Part shown: positions 7,607 through 15,532 of the stretch, piece after piece | Layout: every line of letters starts with the position of its first letter | Position numbering within the stretch: the stretch's first letter is position 1 | Assembly: GCF_000688395.1 (NCBI RefSeq) | Contig: NZ_JIAG01000004.1 | Span: 124,001-188,000 of the forward strand | DNA from: Haematomicrobium sanguinis DSM 21259 | Lineage (GTDB): Bacteria; Actinomycetota; Actinomycetes; Actinomycetales; Micrococcaceae | Direction of reading: 5' to 3' | DNA length: 64,000 nt | Notes under the pieces: generated by a model | What the model was told of the DNA's origin: nothing | Database searches by the model: none | The model's input: only the letters and a program-made list of their open reading frames with translations | Position numbers and translations under genes: made by a program

Positions 7607-9079
7607 CTACTGCCCGGCTACGGGCACCGGCTCGCCGGGCTCGGTGTGCGCGATCGGCACCGGGGTCGACTTGCGGGTGAAGAACCCCGCGAACGCCACG
7701 AGCAGGCCGAGCGCGGCCGTCACATAGAACACCGTCTGGATCGCGGCCATTTGGCTACCGGTTGCGAGGCCCACGGCGCTAAAGATCGTGAACATGAGTG
7801 CCGTTCCAACCGCGCCGCCCACCTGTTGCAGGGTGGAGAGCACTGCGGAACCGTGCGAGTACAGGTTCATGCTCAGCGAGTTGAGCGCCGAGGTCATTGC
7901 CGGGGTGAAGATCAGTGAGAGCCCGAGGTTGATGAAGATGACCAATACCGCAATCATCCACGGCTCCGGGCGGTTGCCGAGATTCGCGAAAACCAGGTAC
8001 CCGACCACCACCGCGAGCGCGCCGGTCACGATCAGCGGGCGCGGGCCGACACGGTCGAAGAGCCGCCCCACCCACGGCGCGGCAAGACCCATCGCCAGGC
8101 CGCCGGGGAGCAGGAGGAAGCCGGCGAGGTCGGATTCGAAGCCCAAGATCTGCAACATGTACACCGGGAGCAAGAAGATGGCGCCGAACATTGCGATCGA
8201 GGTCAGCACCATCACGGCCAAGCCGATCGTGAAGGGGCGGAAGGTGAAGACGCGAAGGTCCAGTAGCGCGTCGTCGACCTTTTGCAGCTTGAGCCGGCGG
8301 AGCGAGAACAGCACCAGACCGATCACGCCGACCGCGAGCGCGGCGATGGCAAGAGTCTTATCGGTGCCCCCGGATTCGCCGCCGAGTTGGCTGATTCCGA
8401 ACACGAAGCCGCCGAAGGCCGGGACGGTGAGGAGGACGGAGATGAGATCAATCTTCTTGTCGCCGATTTCCCCGACGTTGGTCAGGTACTTCAGGCCGAC
8501 CGCGAAAGCGATGACGGCCACCGGGATGACGAGGTAGAAGAGCCAACGCCAGCCGAGCGAGTTCACGATGAGCCCAGAGAAGAACGGCCCCATCGCCGGG
8601 GCCACCGAGATAACCAGGCTCAAGTTACCCATCATGGCGCCGCGCCGAGACAGCGGGACGAGCGTGAGGATGGTGGTCATGAATAGCGGCATGATCATTG
8701 CGGTTCCGCTGGCCTGCACCACGCGACCGATGATCAGCACAATGAAGTTCGGTGCGATTCCGGCAATGATGGTTCCGGCAAGGAACGCAGACATCGCGAG
8801 CGTGTACAGAGTCCTTGTGGGGACGCGTTGCAGGAGGAAGCCGGTGGTCGGGATGACGACGGCCATCGTGAGCATGAATGAGGTTGCCGCCCACTGCGCG
8901 GTGTTGACGCTAATGCCCAGATCGGGGGCGAGGCGCGGTAGCGCGATCCCGATGAGGGTCTCATTGAGGATCATCACGAACGCGGCGACGAGCAGCGAAA
9001 TGATGATGGGAACTGAACCCGGTGGCAGCGCCTCTTTTGCTTGACCTGGGGCCGGGCTAGCTGCGTTTTCGGCAGACAT
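7607..9079 (-). CDS. DHA2-family (EmrB/QacA-like) drug:proton antiporter
   Basis: This is a 490-residue MFS protein with about 14 hydrophobic segments, the DHA2 topology. Features include ALPRLAPDLGISVNTAQWAATSFML in TM1-TM2 and the antiporter-type motif C region GTAMIMPLFMTTILTLVPLSRRG. The ATG has AAAGGAC seven bases upstream. It is 53 bases downstream of argA on the same strand and ends at the strong terminator 7533-7579. The substrate is unknown; multidrug efflux is the family role. Confidence 0.93.
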   Translation of the reverse strand: MSAENAASPAPGQAKEALPPGSVPIIISLLVAAFVMILNETLIGIALPRLAPDLGISVNTAQWAATSFMLTMAVVIPTTGFLLQRVPTRTLYTLAMSAFLAGTIIAGIAPNFIVLIIGRVVQASGTAMIMPLFMTTILTLVPLSRRGAMMGNLSLVISVAPAMGPFFSGLIVNSLGWRWLFYLVIPVAVIAFAVGLKYLTNVGEIGDKKIDLISVLLTVPAFGGFVFGISQLGGESGGTDKTLAIAALAVGVIGLVLFSLRRLKLQKVDDALLDLRVFTFRPFTIGLAVMVLTSIAMFGAIFLLPVYMLQILGFESDLAGFLLLPGGLAMGLAAPWVGRLFDRVGPRPLIVTGALAVVVGYLVFANLGNRPEPWMIAVLVIFINLGLSLIFTPAMTSALNSLSMNLYSHGSAVLSTLQQVGGAVGTALMFTIFSAVGLATGSQMAAIQTVFYVTAALGLLVAFAGFFTRKSTPVPIAHTEPGEPVPVAGQ

Positions 9080-9132
9080 AATTGTCCTTTGGGGAAGGTT
9101 TACGAGTGGTTGGCGAGCGCCAATGACTTTAG

Positions 9133-9642
9133 TCAGAGTACACGAATCATCCTGGTATTCCCAAGCGTATTCGGCTTGACCCTGGCCAAGTCAAGGAATT
9201 CGGCGACGCCTTCGTCATGAGAACGCAAAAGTTCCAAATAAACTTCCGGCGGGAGGGTGGACTGGTCCTGCATCACCTCAAATCCCTGCCTTGTGAAGAA
9301 ATCGACCTCGAAAGTGAGGCAAAAAACCCGGGAGACTCCCAGAGCGCGGGCGCGGTCGAGGAGCGCCTCAACTAATTGATGTCCGACGCCGGTCCCCAAC
9401 CAATTCTTGTCCGTCGCCAAGGTGCGAATTTCAGCGAGATCTTCCCACATGACGTGCAACGCACCGCAGCCGACAACCTGCTCGGTTTGCGGGTCTTCGG
9501 CGAGCAGGAACTCTTGGACGCCTTCGAAGTAGTTGACGGTTTCCTTGGGCATCAGGATGCGCTCGTCGACGAGTGGGTCAACGATTTCGCGGATGCGGGT
9601 GACGTCTTGGGTGGTTGCCGGTCGGATGCGGTAATGGGGCAC
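9133..9642 (-). CDS. argA: GNAT acetyltransferase, short ArgA-type N-acetylglutamate synthase
   Basis: The protein resembles the mycobacterial stand-alone N-acetylglutamate synthase (Rv2747 type), which makes the first arginine intermediate from glutamate and acetyl-CoA. Shared features are VVGCGALHVMWEDLAEIRTLATD, the acetyl-CoA loop GTGVGHQLVEALLDRA, VFCLTFEVDFFTRQGF and the C-terminal VKPNTLGNTRMIRVL. GTG at 9642 gives VPHYRIRPAT, about 169 residues. The ATG at 9663 lies inside the long hairpin 9663-9722 and is a less likely start. No other arg gene is nearby. Confidence 0.85.
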   Translation of the reverse strand: MPHYRIRPATTQDVTRIREIVDPLVDERILMPKETVNYFEGVQEFLLAEDPQTEQVVGCGALHVMWEDLAEIRTLATDKNWLGTGVGHQLVEALLDRARALGVSRVFCLTFEVDFFTRQGFEVMQDQSTLPPEVYLELLRSHDEGVAEFLDLARVKPNTLGNTRMIRVL

Positions 9643-9662
9643 GCTTCTTAACCTACCCCTCA

Positions 9663-9722
9663 TCTATGTAGCGCGACACGCCGAGGAAACCGGCGTTTCC
9701 TCGGCGTGTCGCGCTACATAGA
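9663..9722. repeat. Perfect 28-bp inverted repeat
   Basis: Arms 9663-9690 and 9695-9722 are exact reverse complements with a 4-base CGGC loop. The stem reads CTATGTAGCGCGACACGCC from the outside. It fills the gap between the S9 peptidase stop (9732) and argA, both on the minus strand. No U-tract follows. The inner word CGGCGTGTCGCG also occurs inside the element at 16989-17058. Confidence 0.95.
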
Positions 9723-9731
9723 CGGAAGGGG

Positions 9732-11924
9732 TTAGAGGCCGAGGTCCTCCGGGAGCGGCACGTCTTGGCCCAGAACATGACGTCCCATGAAGTTCTCGAC
9801 GACGCCGTACCAGATGCGGGCGTTCTGCGGCGTCAAGATCCAGTGATTCTCGTCCGGGAAATACAAGAAGCGGTGCGGGGTTTCACCGTTCTCATCCATG
9901 GCGAGCTTGGACTCACGGATCAGATCGAACCAGAGCTGGTTGCCCTCGGAGATCGGAACGCGGAAGTCCTTAGCCCCGTGGATGACCAACATCGGCGTGT
10001 TAATGTTCGCGACGTGGCGGTTCGGCCCCCACTTTTCGATGCGCTCCGGCGTGAACTCGCGCCGCCAGTAATAACCCACATCTGCGGTGGCATGTTTCGT
10101 GGCGGGCTCCCATACGCTCGCGTGAGAGACGATTCCGGCGAAACGATCCGTGTGACCGGCAACCCAGTTCGCCATGTAACCGCCGTAGGAGCCGCCCATC
10201 AGGCCGATACGTGTTTCGTCGATGTCCGCGCGCTCCAGCGCCGCATCGGTTGCGGCCATAATGTCGGTGTACGGGTTTCCACCCCACTGACCGAAACCGC
10301 GATCGACCATCTTCTGCCCGTAACCGGTAGAGAACGCCGGATCCGGCAAGAGAACGGCATACCCGCGCGCCGCCATGATCCACGGATTCCAGCGCCAGGA
10401 CCAGTTGTTCCAGGACCCCAACGGACCGCCGTGCGCCCAAACCAACAGTGGTGCCGGGTCGTTTGCGCTCGCGCTCGAGGGGAGCACAAGATAACTGGAG
10501 ATTTGCGTGTTGTCTTGGGCCGCCGTCGTAATTCTCTCCAAGGTGCCCGGAATTTCCGGGCGCGGTGCGGGCTGGTTGAGGACGGTGACGGCGCTGGTGC
10601 TGGCGTCGACGCGGACGGCTTCGGCGGGGAATTCGTAGCTGGAGCGCAGCGCGTAGAGGGTGCCGCCGTCCGGGCTGATGCGCACGTCGGTGAAGACGTG
10701 GGGTTCGCTGGTGAGGCGGCGGACCTCTTGGGTGGCGAGGTCGATCGCGAAGATGGGGGTGGCGCCGTCTTCGTCCGCGGTGACGTAAAGCGTGCTGCCG
10801 TCCGGGGAGAATGCGGCGGGCCAGCCCCAGCGGTCCCAGTCCTCGGCGAGAGTGCGTGTTTGTCCGCTTTCGATGTCGAGAAGGCCGAGTTGGCTGCTCG
10901 GGGAGGTGTCCTTGTCGGGGGTGCGCTCGAAGGTGATCGCGAGGGTGGCCCCGTCCGGGCTGAAGAGCGCGGGGCTCATTTCCCAGCCTTCGCGGGAGTT
11001 CTCGATGCGGCGGACGTTGCCGGTGGCGACGTCGATCAGGGCGAGGTCGGTGAAGCCTTCGGCGCGCGCCGTGACGCGGTTGAGTGCGGTCGCGATGGTG
11101 GTGCCGTCGGGGCTGAGTACGGGGGTGGCGAAGAGGAGTTCGTTGGCGAAGTGGGTGATGCGGCGGAGTTCCTTAGGCGCCACCGTGTCTACGGTGATGG
11201 AGCGGGGTTTGTCGGCGTTCTGAGCGGTGGCTGGCGCGCTGACCGGCGCGGTGGCTGCGCTAACAGGATTGTCACCTACAACGCCCGCGCCCTGGTCCCC
11301 GGCTTCCTTCGCCGCCTCCTCGCCAGATTCACCAGCAGGTTCGCCCTCGCCCTCATCGACGAGTTGGAAGTACTGGGTCTGTCCAGGGCCAAGGTCATGG
11401 TCCCAGAAGCGAACCGGGTAGCTGGAATGCAAAACGCCGGAGACTTTGCGGTCTTTGCGTTGTTTGCGCAGATCCGCGTCTTCTTTCTCATTCGCCGCGC
11501 CGGGGAACACCTGGGCGGCAATGATCGTCACGTCGGCATCCTTGGCGCAGGAGACCGAGCCGAGTCCGCCGAGCCGGGCTAATACAACACGGGCTTCGCC
11601 GCCGGCGGCTGGAATCTGCCAAAGCGCGCCAGATTCTTCATCCTTGCCGGTCTCGGGGTTTTGCCGGCTGGAGGAGAAGTACAGATCGCCATTGGATGAG
11701 AAGACAGGGGCGGATTCGCCGTTTTGGTGCCGGGTAATGCGCCGCGCTGGAGCTTGTCCGGTGGGGTCGATTTCCCAGAGGGCGCTCGTGTACTTGGTGC
11801 GGTCTTCGCTGAGCGTGGCGAGGGTCGCGATCAGGCGGGAACCGTCCGGGCTGAGCGCCAGTCCTCCTAGGCGGGGTAGCGCAATGTATTCTTCAAGGTC
11901 GTGAAAGGGTGTGGCGGAAGTCAT
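9732..11924 (-). CDS. S9 family serine peptidase (acylaminoacyl/prolyl oligopeptidase type)
   Basis: This is a cytoplasmic peptidase of about 730 residues. The N-terminal two thirds are TolB/WD40-like beta-propeller blades, with repeated LSPDG, FSPDG and ISPDG motifs. The C-terminal alpha/beta-hydrolase domain has the nucleophile in GLMGGSYGGYMANW, the Asp in VIHGAKDFRVPISEG and the His in FPDENHWIL. ATG at 11924 has GGTGGA upstream, better than ATG 11960. A low-complexity acidic/Ala insert (roughly residues 195-240, around positions 11220-11350) interrupts the propeller. It is 108 bases downstream of the clpC terminator. No signal peptide is seen. Confidence 0.95.
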   Translation of the reverse strand: MTSATPFHDLEEYIALPRLGGLALSPDGSRLIATLATLSEDRTKYTSALWEIDPTGQAPARRITRHQNGESAPVFSSNGDLYFSSSRQNPETGKDEESGALWQIPAAGGEARVVLARLGGLGSVSCAKDADVTIIAAQVFPGAANEKEDADLRKQRKDRKVSGVLHSSYPVRFWDHDLGPGQTQYFQLVDEGEGEPAGESGEEAAKEAGDQGAGVVGDNPVSAATAPVSAPATAQNADKPRSITVDTVAPKELRRITHFANELLFATPVLSPDGTTIATALNRVTARAEGFTDLALIDVATGNVRRIENSREGWEMSPALFSPDGATLAITFERTPDKDTSPSSQLGLLDIESGQTRTLAEDWDRWGWPAAFSPDGSTLYVTADEDGATPIFAIDLATQEVRRLTSEPHVFTDVRISPDGGTLYALRSSYEFPAEAVRVDASTSAVTVLNQPAPRPEIPGTLERITTAAQDNTQISSYLVLPSSASANDPAPLLVWAHGGPLGSWNNWSWRWNPWIMAARGYAVLLPDPAFSTGYGQKMVDRGFGQWGGNPYTDIMAATDAALERADIDETRIGLMGGSYGGYMANWVAGHTDRFAGIVSHASVWEPATKHATADVGYYWRREFTPERIEKWGPNRHVANINTPMLVIHGAKDFRVPISEGNQLWFDLIRESKLAMDENGETPHRFLYFPDENHWILTPQNARIWYGVVENFMGRHVLGQDVPLPEDLGL

Positions 11925-11943
11925 AGTTTCCACCCTATCCACC

Positions 11944-12017
11944 GCAAATTTCATGGCCAAACTGACGTTTCATGCCCTCCAATAGCCATGAAACGTCCGG
12001 GAGGCCATGAAATTTGC
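11944..12017. repeat. Two-stem inverted repeat upstream of the S9 peptidase
   Basis: The outer arms 11944-11958 and 12003-12017 (GCAAATTTCATGGCC) pair perfectly over 15 bp. The inner arms 11965-11974 and 11987-11996 (ACGTTTCATG) pair over 10 bp. A symmetric 6x6 internal loop separates the stems, and each arm contains TTTCATG twice. The element lies between the clpC terminator and the S9 start, so it may fall in the S9 leader. Confidence 0.9.
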
Positions 12018-12025
12018 CGAGGGGA

Positions 12026-12067
12026 AAGGGGAGGGCGCCCGACCATTTGGCCGAGCGCCCTCCCCTT
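12026..12067 (-). terminator. clpC terminator hairpin
   Basis: Arms 12026-12038 and 12055-12067 (AAGGGGAGGGCGC and its complement) pair over 13 bp around 16 bases, 24 bases past the clpC stop. A short CTTTCCCC tail follows on the minus strand. The stem is strong and the U-tract weak. Confidence 0.75.
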
Positions 12068-12090
12068 ATTACAGCGTGGGAATCCCGGTA

Positions 12091-14610
12091 CTAGCTACCG
12101 CTCCCGGTGGCCGCCGTGATCGCGGTGGCAGCTTCCTCCAGCGAGGGCTGTCCGTCGCGACCTTCGAAGGTGAACTTCGCATCCGGGCCGTCACCGTCAA
12201 CATCCACGTAGATGCGCTGACCGGCTAGCAGTTCGCCGAAGAGGATCTTCTCGGAGAGTTGGTCCTCGATCTCGCGCTGGATGGTGCGGCGCAACGGGCG
12301 GGCACCCATGGTCGGGTCATAACCGCGAGTTGCAAGCAGAGTCTTGGCGGCCGGGGTCAGCTCGATGCTCATGCCCTTGTCCGCAAGGCGTGCGTCCAGT
12401 CGAGTCACGAACAGGTCCACGATCTCGATGATCTCGTCCTGGGTGAGCTGCGGGAAGACCACCACGTCATCGACACGGTTGAGGAACTCGGGGCGGAAGT
12501 GCTGCTTGAGCTCATCCTGCACGCGAGCCTTCATGCGCTCGTAGTTGGTGGTCGTGTCCGTGCCGGACTGGAATCCGGTCAACACACCCTTGGAAATATC
12601 GCGGGTTCCAAGGTTGGTGGTCATGATGATCACCGTGTTCTTGAAGTCCACCACGCGTCCTTGGCTATCGGTCAAACGGCCGTCTTCCAGGATCTGCAAC
12701 AGCGAGTTGAACAGATCGGCGTGCGCCTTTTCCACCTCGTCGAAGAGCACCACCGAGAACGGACGGCGACGCACCTTCTCGGTGAGCTGACCGCCCTCTT
12801 CATAGCCGACGTAGCCTGGAGGGGCACCGAAGAGTCGAGAAACTGTGTGCTTTTCGGCGTACTCAGACATGTCCAGGGTGATCAGCGCGTCCTCTTCACC
12901 GAATAGGAACTCGGCGAGCGCCTTGGCCAGCTCGGTCTTTCCGACACCGGTGGGGCCGGCGAAGATGAACGAACCGCCGGGGCGCTTCGGGTCCTTCAGA
13001 CCCGCACGGGTGCGGCGGATCGCCTGTGAAATCGCCTTGATCGCATCATTCTGGCCGACAACCCGCTTGTGCAGTTCGTCTTCCATCTTGAGCAGACGGC
13101 TGGACTCTTCCTCGGTGAGCTTGAAGACCGGGATGCCGGTGGACTTGGCAAGCACCTCGGCGACGAGTTCCTCATCAACCTCGGCAATCTCATCCATTCC
13201 GCCGGACTTCCAGGAGCGTTCCTTGTCGGCGCGCTCCTCGTGAAGCTTGTTCTCCTTGTCGCGCAGCGAGGCGGCGGCCTCATAATCCTGCGAGTCGATG
13301 GCGGCTTCCTTCTCCAGCTTCACCTGGGCAATGCGCTCATCGATTTCCTTGAGCTCCGGCGGCGCGGTCATCCGGCGAATGCGCAGACGCGCCCCTGCCT
13401 CATCGATCAGGTCGATGGCCTTATCCGGCAAGAACCGGTCCGAAATGTAACGCTCGGCAAGGGTCGCCGCGGACGCCAAAGCGCCATCAGTAATGGACAC
13501 GCGGTGGTGCGCCTCATACCGGTCGCGCAGGCCCTTCAGGATCTCTATCGCATGCGCCACCGAAGGCTCTTGCACCTGAATCGGCTGGAAACGGCGCTCC
13601 AGCGCGGCATCCTTTTCAATGTGCTTACGGTACTCGTCCAACGTGGTGGCACCAATGGTCTGCAGTTCGCCGCGGGCCAGCATCGGCTTCAAGATGGACG
13701 CGGCATCGATGGCGCCCTCGGCGGCACCGGCACCAACCAGGGTGTGAATCTCGTCAATGAACAGGATGATGTCCCCGCGGGTGCGGATCTCCTTCAACAC
13801 CTTCTTCAAGCGCTCTTCAAAGTCGCCGCGGTACCGCGAACCGGCAACCAGCGACCCCAAATCCAGGGTGTACAGCTGCTTGTCCTTAATGGTCTCTGGC
13901 ACATCCTGGCGCACAATCGCCTGCGCCAAACCTTCCACCACGGCAGTCTTGCCGACACCGGGCTCACCGATCAGAACCGGGTTGTTCTTGGTACGGCGAG
14001 AAAGGACCTGCATGACGCGTTCCATCTCATTCTCGCGGCCAATGACCGGATCCAGCTTGCCTTCGCGGGCGGCCTGGGTCAGGTTGCGGCCAAACTGGTC
14101 CAGCACCGCAGAACCGGCGGGCGTACCCTCGGCTTGCCCCTGCCCCACGCCGGCACCCGCGGGCTCCTTGCCCTGGTAACCGGAAATCAGCTGGATGACC
14201 TGGTTGCGCACACGCGTCAGGTCCGCGCCGAGCTTGACCAGCACCTGCGCGGCAACACCCTCGCCCTCGCGAATCAGGCCAAGCAGAATGTGCTCGGTAC
14301 CAATGTAGGTGTGGTTGAGCTGCAGCGCCTCGCGCAGCGAGTACTCCAAAACTTTCTTGGCGCGCGGGGTGAACGGGATGTGGCCGCTCGGAGCCTGCTG
14401 CCCCTGGCCAATGATCTCCTGCACCTGATCCCGCACGGCCTGCAAGGACACGCCCAGCGCCTCAAGGGCCTTGGAAGCGACGCCCTCACCCTCATGAATG
14501 AGGCCGAGCAAAATGTGTTCGGTGCCAATGTAATTGTGGTTGAGCATGCGCGCCTCGTCCTGGGCGAGCACAACGACCCTGCGGGCACGATCTGTAAATC
14601 TCTCAAACAT
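12091..14610 (-). CDS. clpC: ClpC, AAA+ unfoldase of the Clp protease
   Basis: ClpC unfolds substrates and feeds them to ClpP. In order: a double Clp-N repeat (residues 1-145, starting [20 protein letters not shown]), AAA-1 with Walker A GEPGVGKT and Walker [11 protein letters not shown], a UVR-type middle domain ([23 protein letters not shown]), AAA-2 with Walker A GPTGVGKT, and the C-terminal D2-small domain. The length of 839 residues is normal. ATG at 14610 with GGAG upstream gives the conserved N-terminus; the upstream ATG 14706 adds an unrelated tail. A ClgR-like site lies about 155 bases upstream, consistent with the known ClgR control of clp genes in other actinobacteria. Confidence 0.97.
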   Translation of the reverse strand: MFERFTDRARRVVVLAQDEARMLNHNYIGTEHILLGLIHEGEGVASKALEALGVSLQAVRDQVQEIIGQGQQAPSGHIPFTPRAKKVLEYSLREALQLNHTYIGTEHILLGLIREGEGVAAQVLVKLGADLTRVRNQVIQLISGYQGKEPAGAGVGQGQAEGTPAGSAVLDQFGRNLTQAAREGKLDPVIGRENEMERVMQVLSRRTKNNPVLIGEPGVGKTAVVEGLAQAIVRQDVPETIKDKQLYTLDLGSLVAGSRYRGDFEERLKKVLKEIRTRGDIILFIDEIHTLVGAGAAEGAIDAASILKPMLARGELQTIGATTLDEYRKHIEKDAALERRFQPIQVQEPSVAHAIEILKGLRDRYEAHHRVSITDGALASAATLAERYISDRFLPDKAIDLIDEAGARLRIRRMTAPPELKEIDERIAQVKLEKEAAIDSQDYEAAASLRDKENKLHEERADKERSWKSGGMDEIAEVDEELVAEVLAKSTGIPVFKLTEEESSRLLKMEDELHKRVVGQNDAIKAISQAIRRTRAGLKDPKRPGGSFIFAGPTGVGKTELAKALAEFLFGEEDALITLDMSEYAEKHTVSRLFGAPPGYVGYEEGGQLTEKVRRRPFSVVLFDEVEKAHADLFNSLLQILEDGRLTDSQGRVVDFKNTVIIMTTNLGTRDISKGVLTGFQSGTDTTTNYERMKARVQDELKQHFRPEFLNRVDDVVVFPQLTQDEIIEIVDLFVTRLDARLADKGMSIELTPAAKTLLATRGYDPTMGARPLRRTIQREIEDQLSEKILFGELLAGQRIYVDVDGDGPDAKFTFEGRDGQPSLEEAATAITAATGSGS

Positions 14611-14765
14611 GAGACACACTCCTTGCGTTGTTAGTTCGATGCTACGCGCGCGCTCTGACACTTGTCCGCCCTGTTCACCACCGGCATATCGTGCTAGCGC
14701 CCGCACGTCGCATCCGCGTATCTAAGGGGTCTCAACGGGCACTGACGCCGACCGATTCCCGCGCT

Positions 14766-14776
14766 CGCTGTCAGCG
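14766..14776 (-). promoter_or_regulatory. ClgR-like operator upstream of clpC
   Basis: Read on the minus strand the site is CGCTGACAGCG, which fits the core of the corynebacterial ClgR consensus CGCYNANRGCG at every position, although the flanking W positions fit only partly. A plausible -10 box TAGATA lies at 14724-14719, placing the site about 60 bases upstream of a transcript start, where an activator would bind. ClgR is not encoded in this window. Confidence 0.5.
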
Positions 14777-14784
14777 CAACTCGC

Positions 14785-14866
14785 CCCCGCGTTTCACATC
14801 CCCTTACCGCATTTCACGAGCCGTATGCGGCTCAATTTTTGCGGCACGGGGATGCGAAACGCGGGG
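14785..14866. repeat. Family 1 structured repeat, copy A
   Basis: Arms 14785-14811 and 14840-14866 pair over 27 nt with three wobble or mismatch positions, around a 28-base loop. The loop holds its own stem GAGCCG-TATG-CGGCTC (14817-14832). The outer boxes CATCC (14797) and GGATG (14850) sit 53 apart, as in the other copies. It lies between clpC and the DUF4282 gene. Confidence 0.9.
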
Positions 14867-14871
14867 GAAAG

Positions 14872-14920
14872 AAGTACGACGGCGATGCGCGCCTCAGCCG
14901 CGCGCCCCGCCGTCGTGCTT
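14872..14920 (-). terminator. DUF4282 gene terminator with inverted ACGACGGCG words
   Basis: Arms 14872-14884 and 14908-14920 (AAGTACGACGGCG against its complement with one T/G wobble) enclose a second GCGCG/CGCGC stem. The hairpin lies 32 bases past the stop at 14953, and TTCTTTCC follows on the minus strand. As at 7533-7579, both arms are copies of the overrepresented ACGACGGCG word. The rest of the 340-base gap 14611-14952 holds copy A of family 1 and the clpC upstream region. Confidence 0.75.
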
Positions 14921-14952
14921 TGCTCACCGGGGCAAAGGTGGGTGCCGGGCGG

Positions 14953-15342
14953 CTATTTTTTGCGGGCCACCAGTTCGCCGGTGTTTTGCGCCGTGCGGAT
15001 CGAGGCGACCACGAATTCCATGCCCATACGGATGAAGATGATGTAGACGAGCGCGACGATCGGCCCAATGATGAGCGCGATAAAACCGAATCCGATATTC
15101 ATGCTGAAGGCGCTGATGGTGAAGAACAGCCACGTCAGACCGATTAAACCGATTGCAATGGCGTACACGATTCCGGTGATTTCCGGGGTGATGAACTTGC
15201 GGAATTTGAAGTCGAACAGTTTGCGGAAGAACCCGCCCGCTTCATTGGCGACCTGGTCCGCGCTCGGGAAGTTGTACGGGTTGTTGCCCGGGTTGTTGCC
15301 TGCGCCGGGGCGGTCTTCGGGTGGTGGTGGAATGTTGCTCAT
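14953..15342 (-). CDS. DUF4282 membrane protein
   Basis: This 129-residue protein has a Pro/Asn-rich N-terminus (NIPPPPEDRPGAGNNPGNNPY), then FFRKLFDFKFRKFITPEITGIVYAI, which is the DUF4282 signature, and two membrane helices at about residues 58-80 and 83-107. The C-terminus MEFVVASIRTAQNT is also typical. The function is unknown. It is monocistronic: family 1 elements lie on both sides (14785-14866 and 15427-15502). Confidence 0.85.
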   Translation of the reverse strand: MSNIPPPPEDRPGAGNNPGNNPYNFPSADQVANEAGGFFRKLFDFKFRKFITPEITGIVYAIAIGLIGLTWLFFTISAFSMNIGFGFIALIIGPIVALVYIIFIRMGMEFVVASIRTAQNTGELVARKK

Positions 15343-15426
15343 GTGTGAGTCCCCATATTCTCAAGCGGTCACGCTGGCTCGGTGACCTGGTGCCATTCAG
15401 CCTATCCCCCCTCGTTCCCGCGTTCC

Positions 15427-15502
15427 CGCGTTTCGCATCCCCGCACCGCGTTTCAAGACCCGTATACAGGGATGAAATTGCGGTACGGGGATGCGAAACG
15501 CG
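15427..15502. repeat. Family 1 structured repeat, copy B
   Basis: Arms 15427-15450 and 15479-15502 pair over 24 nt with two substitutions around a 28-base loop that contains CCCGTATACAGGGATG. CATCC lies at 15436, with GGATG at 15470 and 15489 (offsets +34 and +53). The element is between the DUF4282 start and the AtoE-type transporter stop. Confidence 0.92.
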
Positions 15503-15532
15503 CTCGCTGGCGGCCGGGCCGGACTAGCTCGG

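Noticed and set aside
9765-11582. A 605-codon plus-strand open frame opposite the S9 peptidase
   Set aside because: Shadow frame with biased low-complexity composition, while the minus-strand peptidase has catalytic motifs.
13069-14634. A 521-codon plus-strand open frame across clpC
   Set aside because: It is antisense to clpC, whose domains are unmistakable; long antisense frames are expected in GC-rich coding DNA. The protein has no recognisable motifs.
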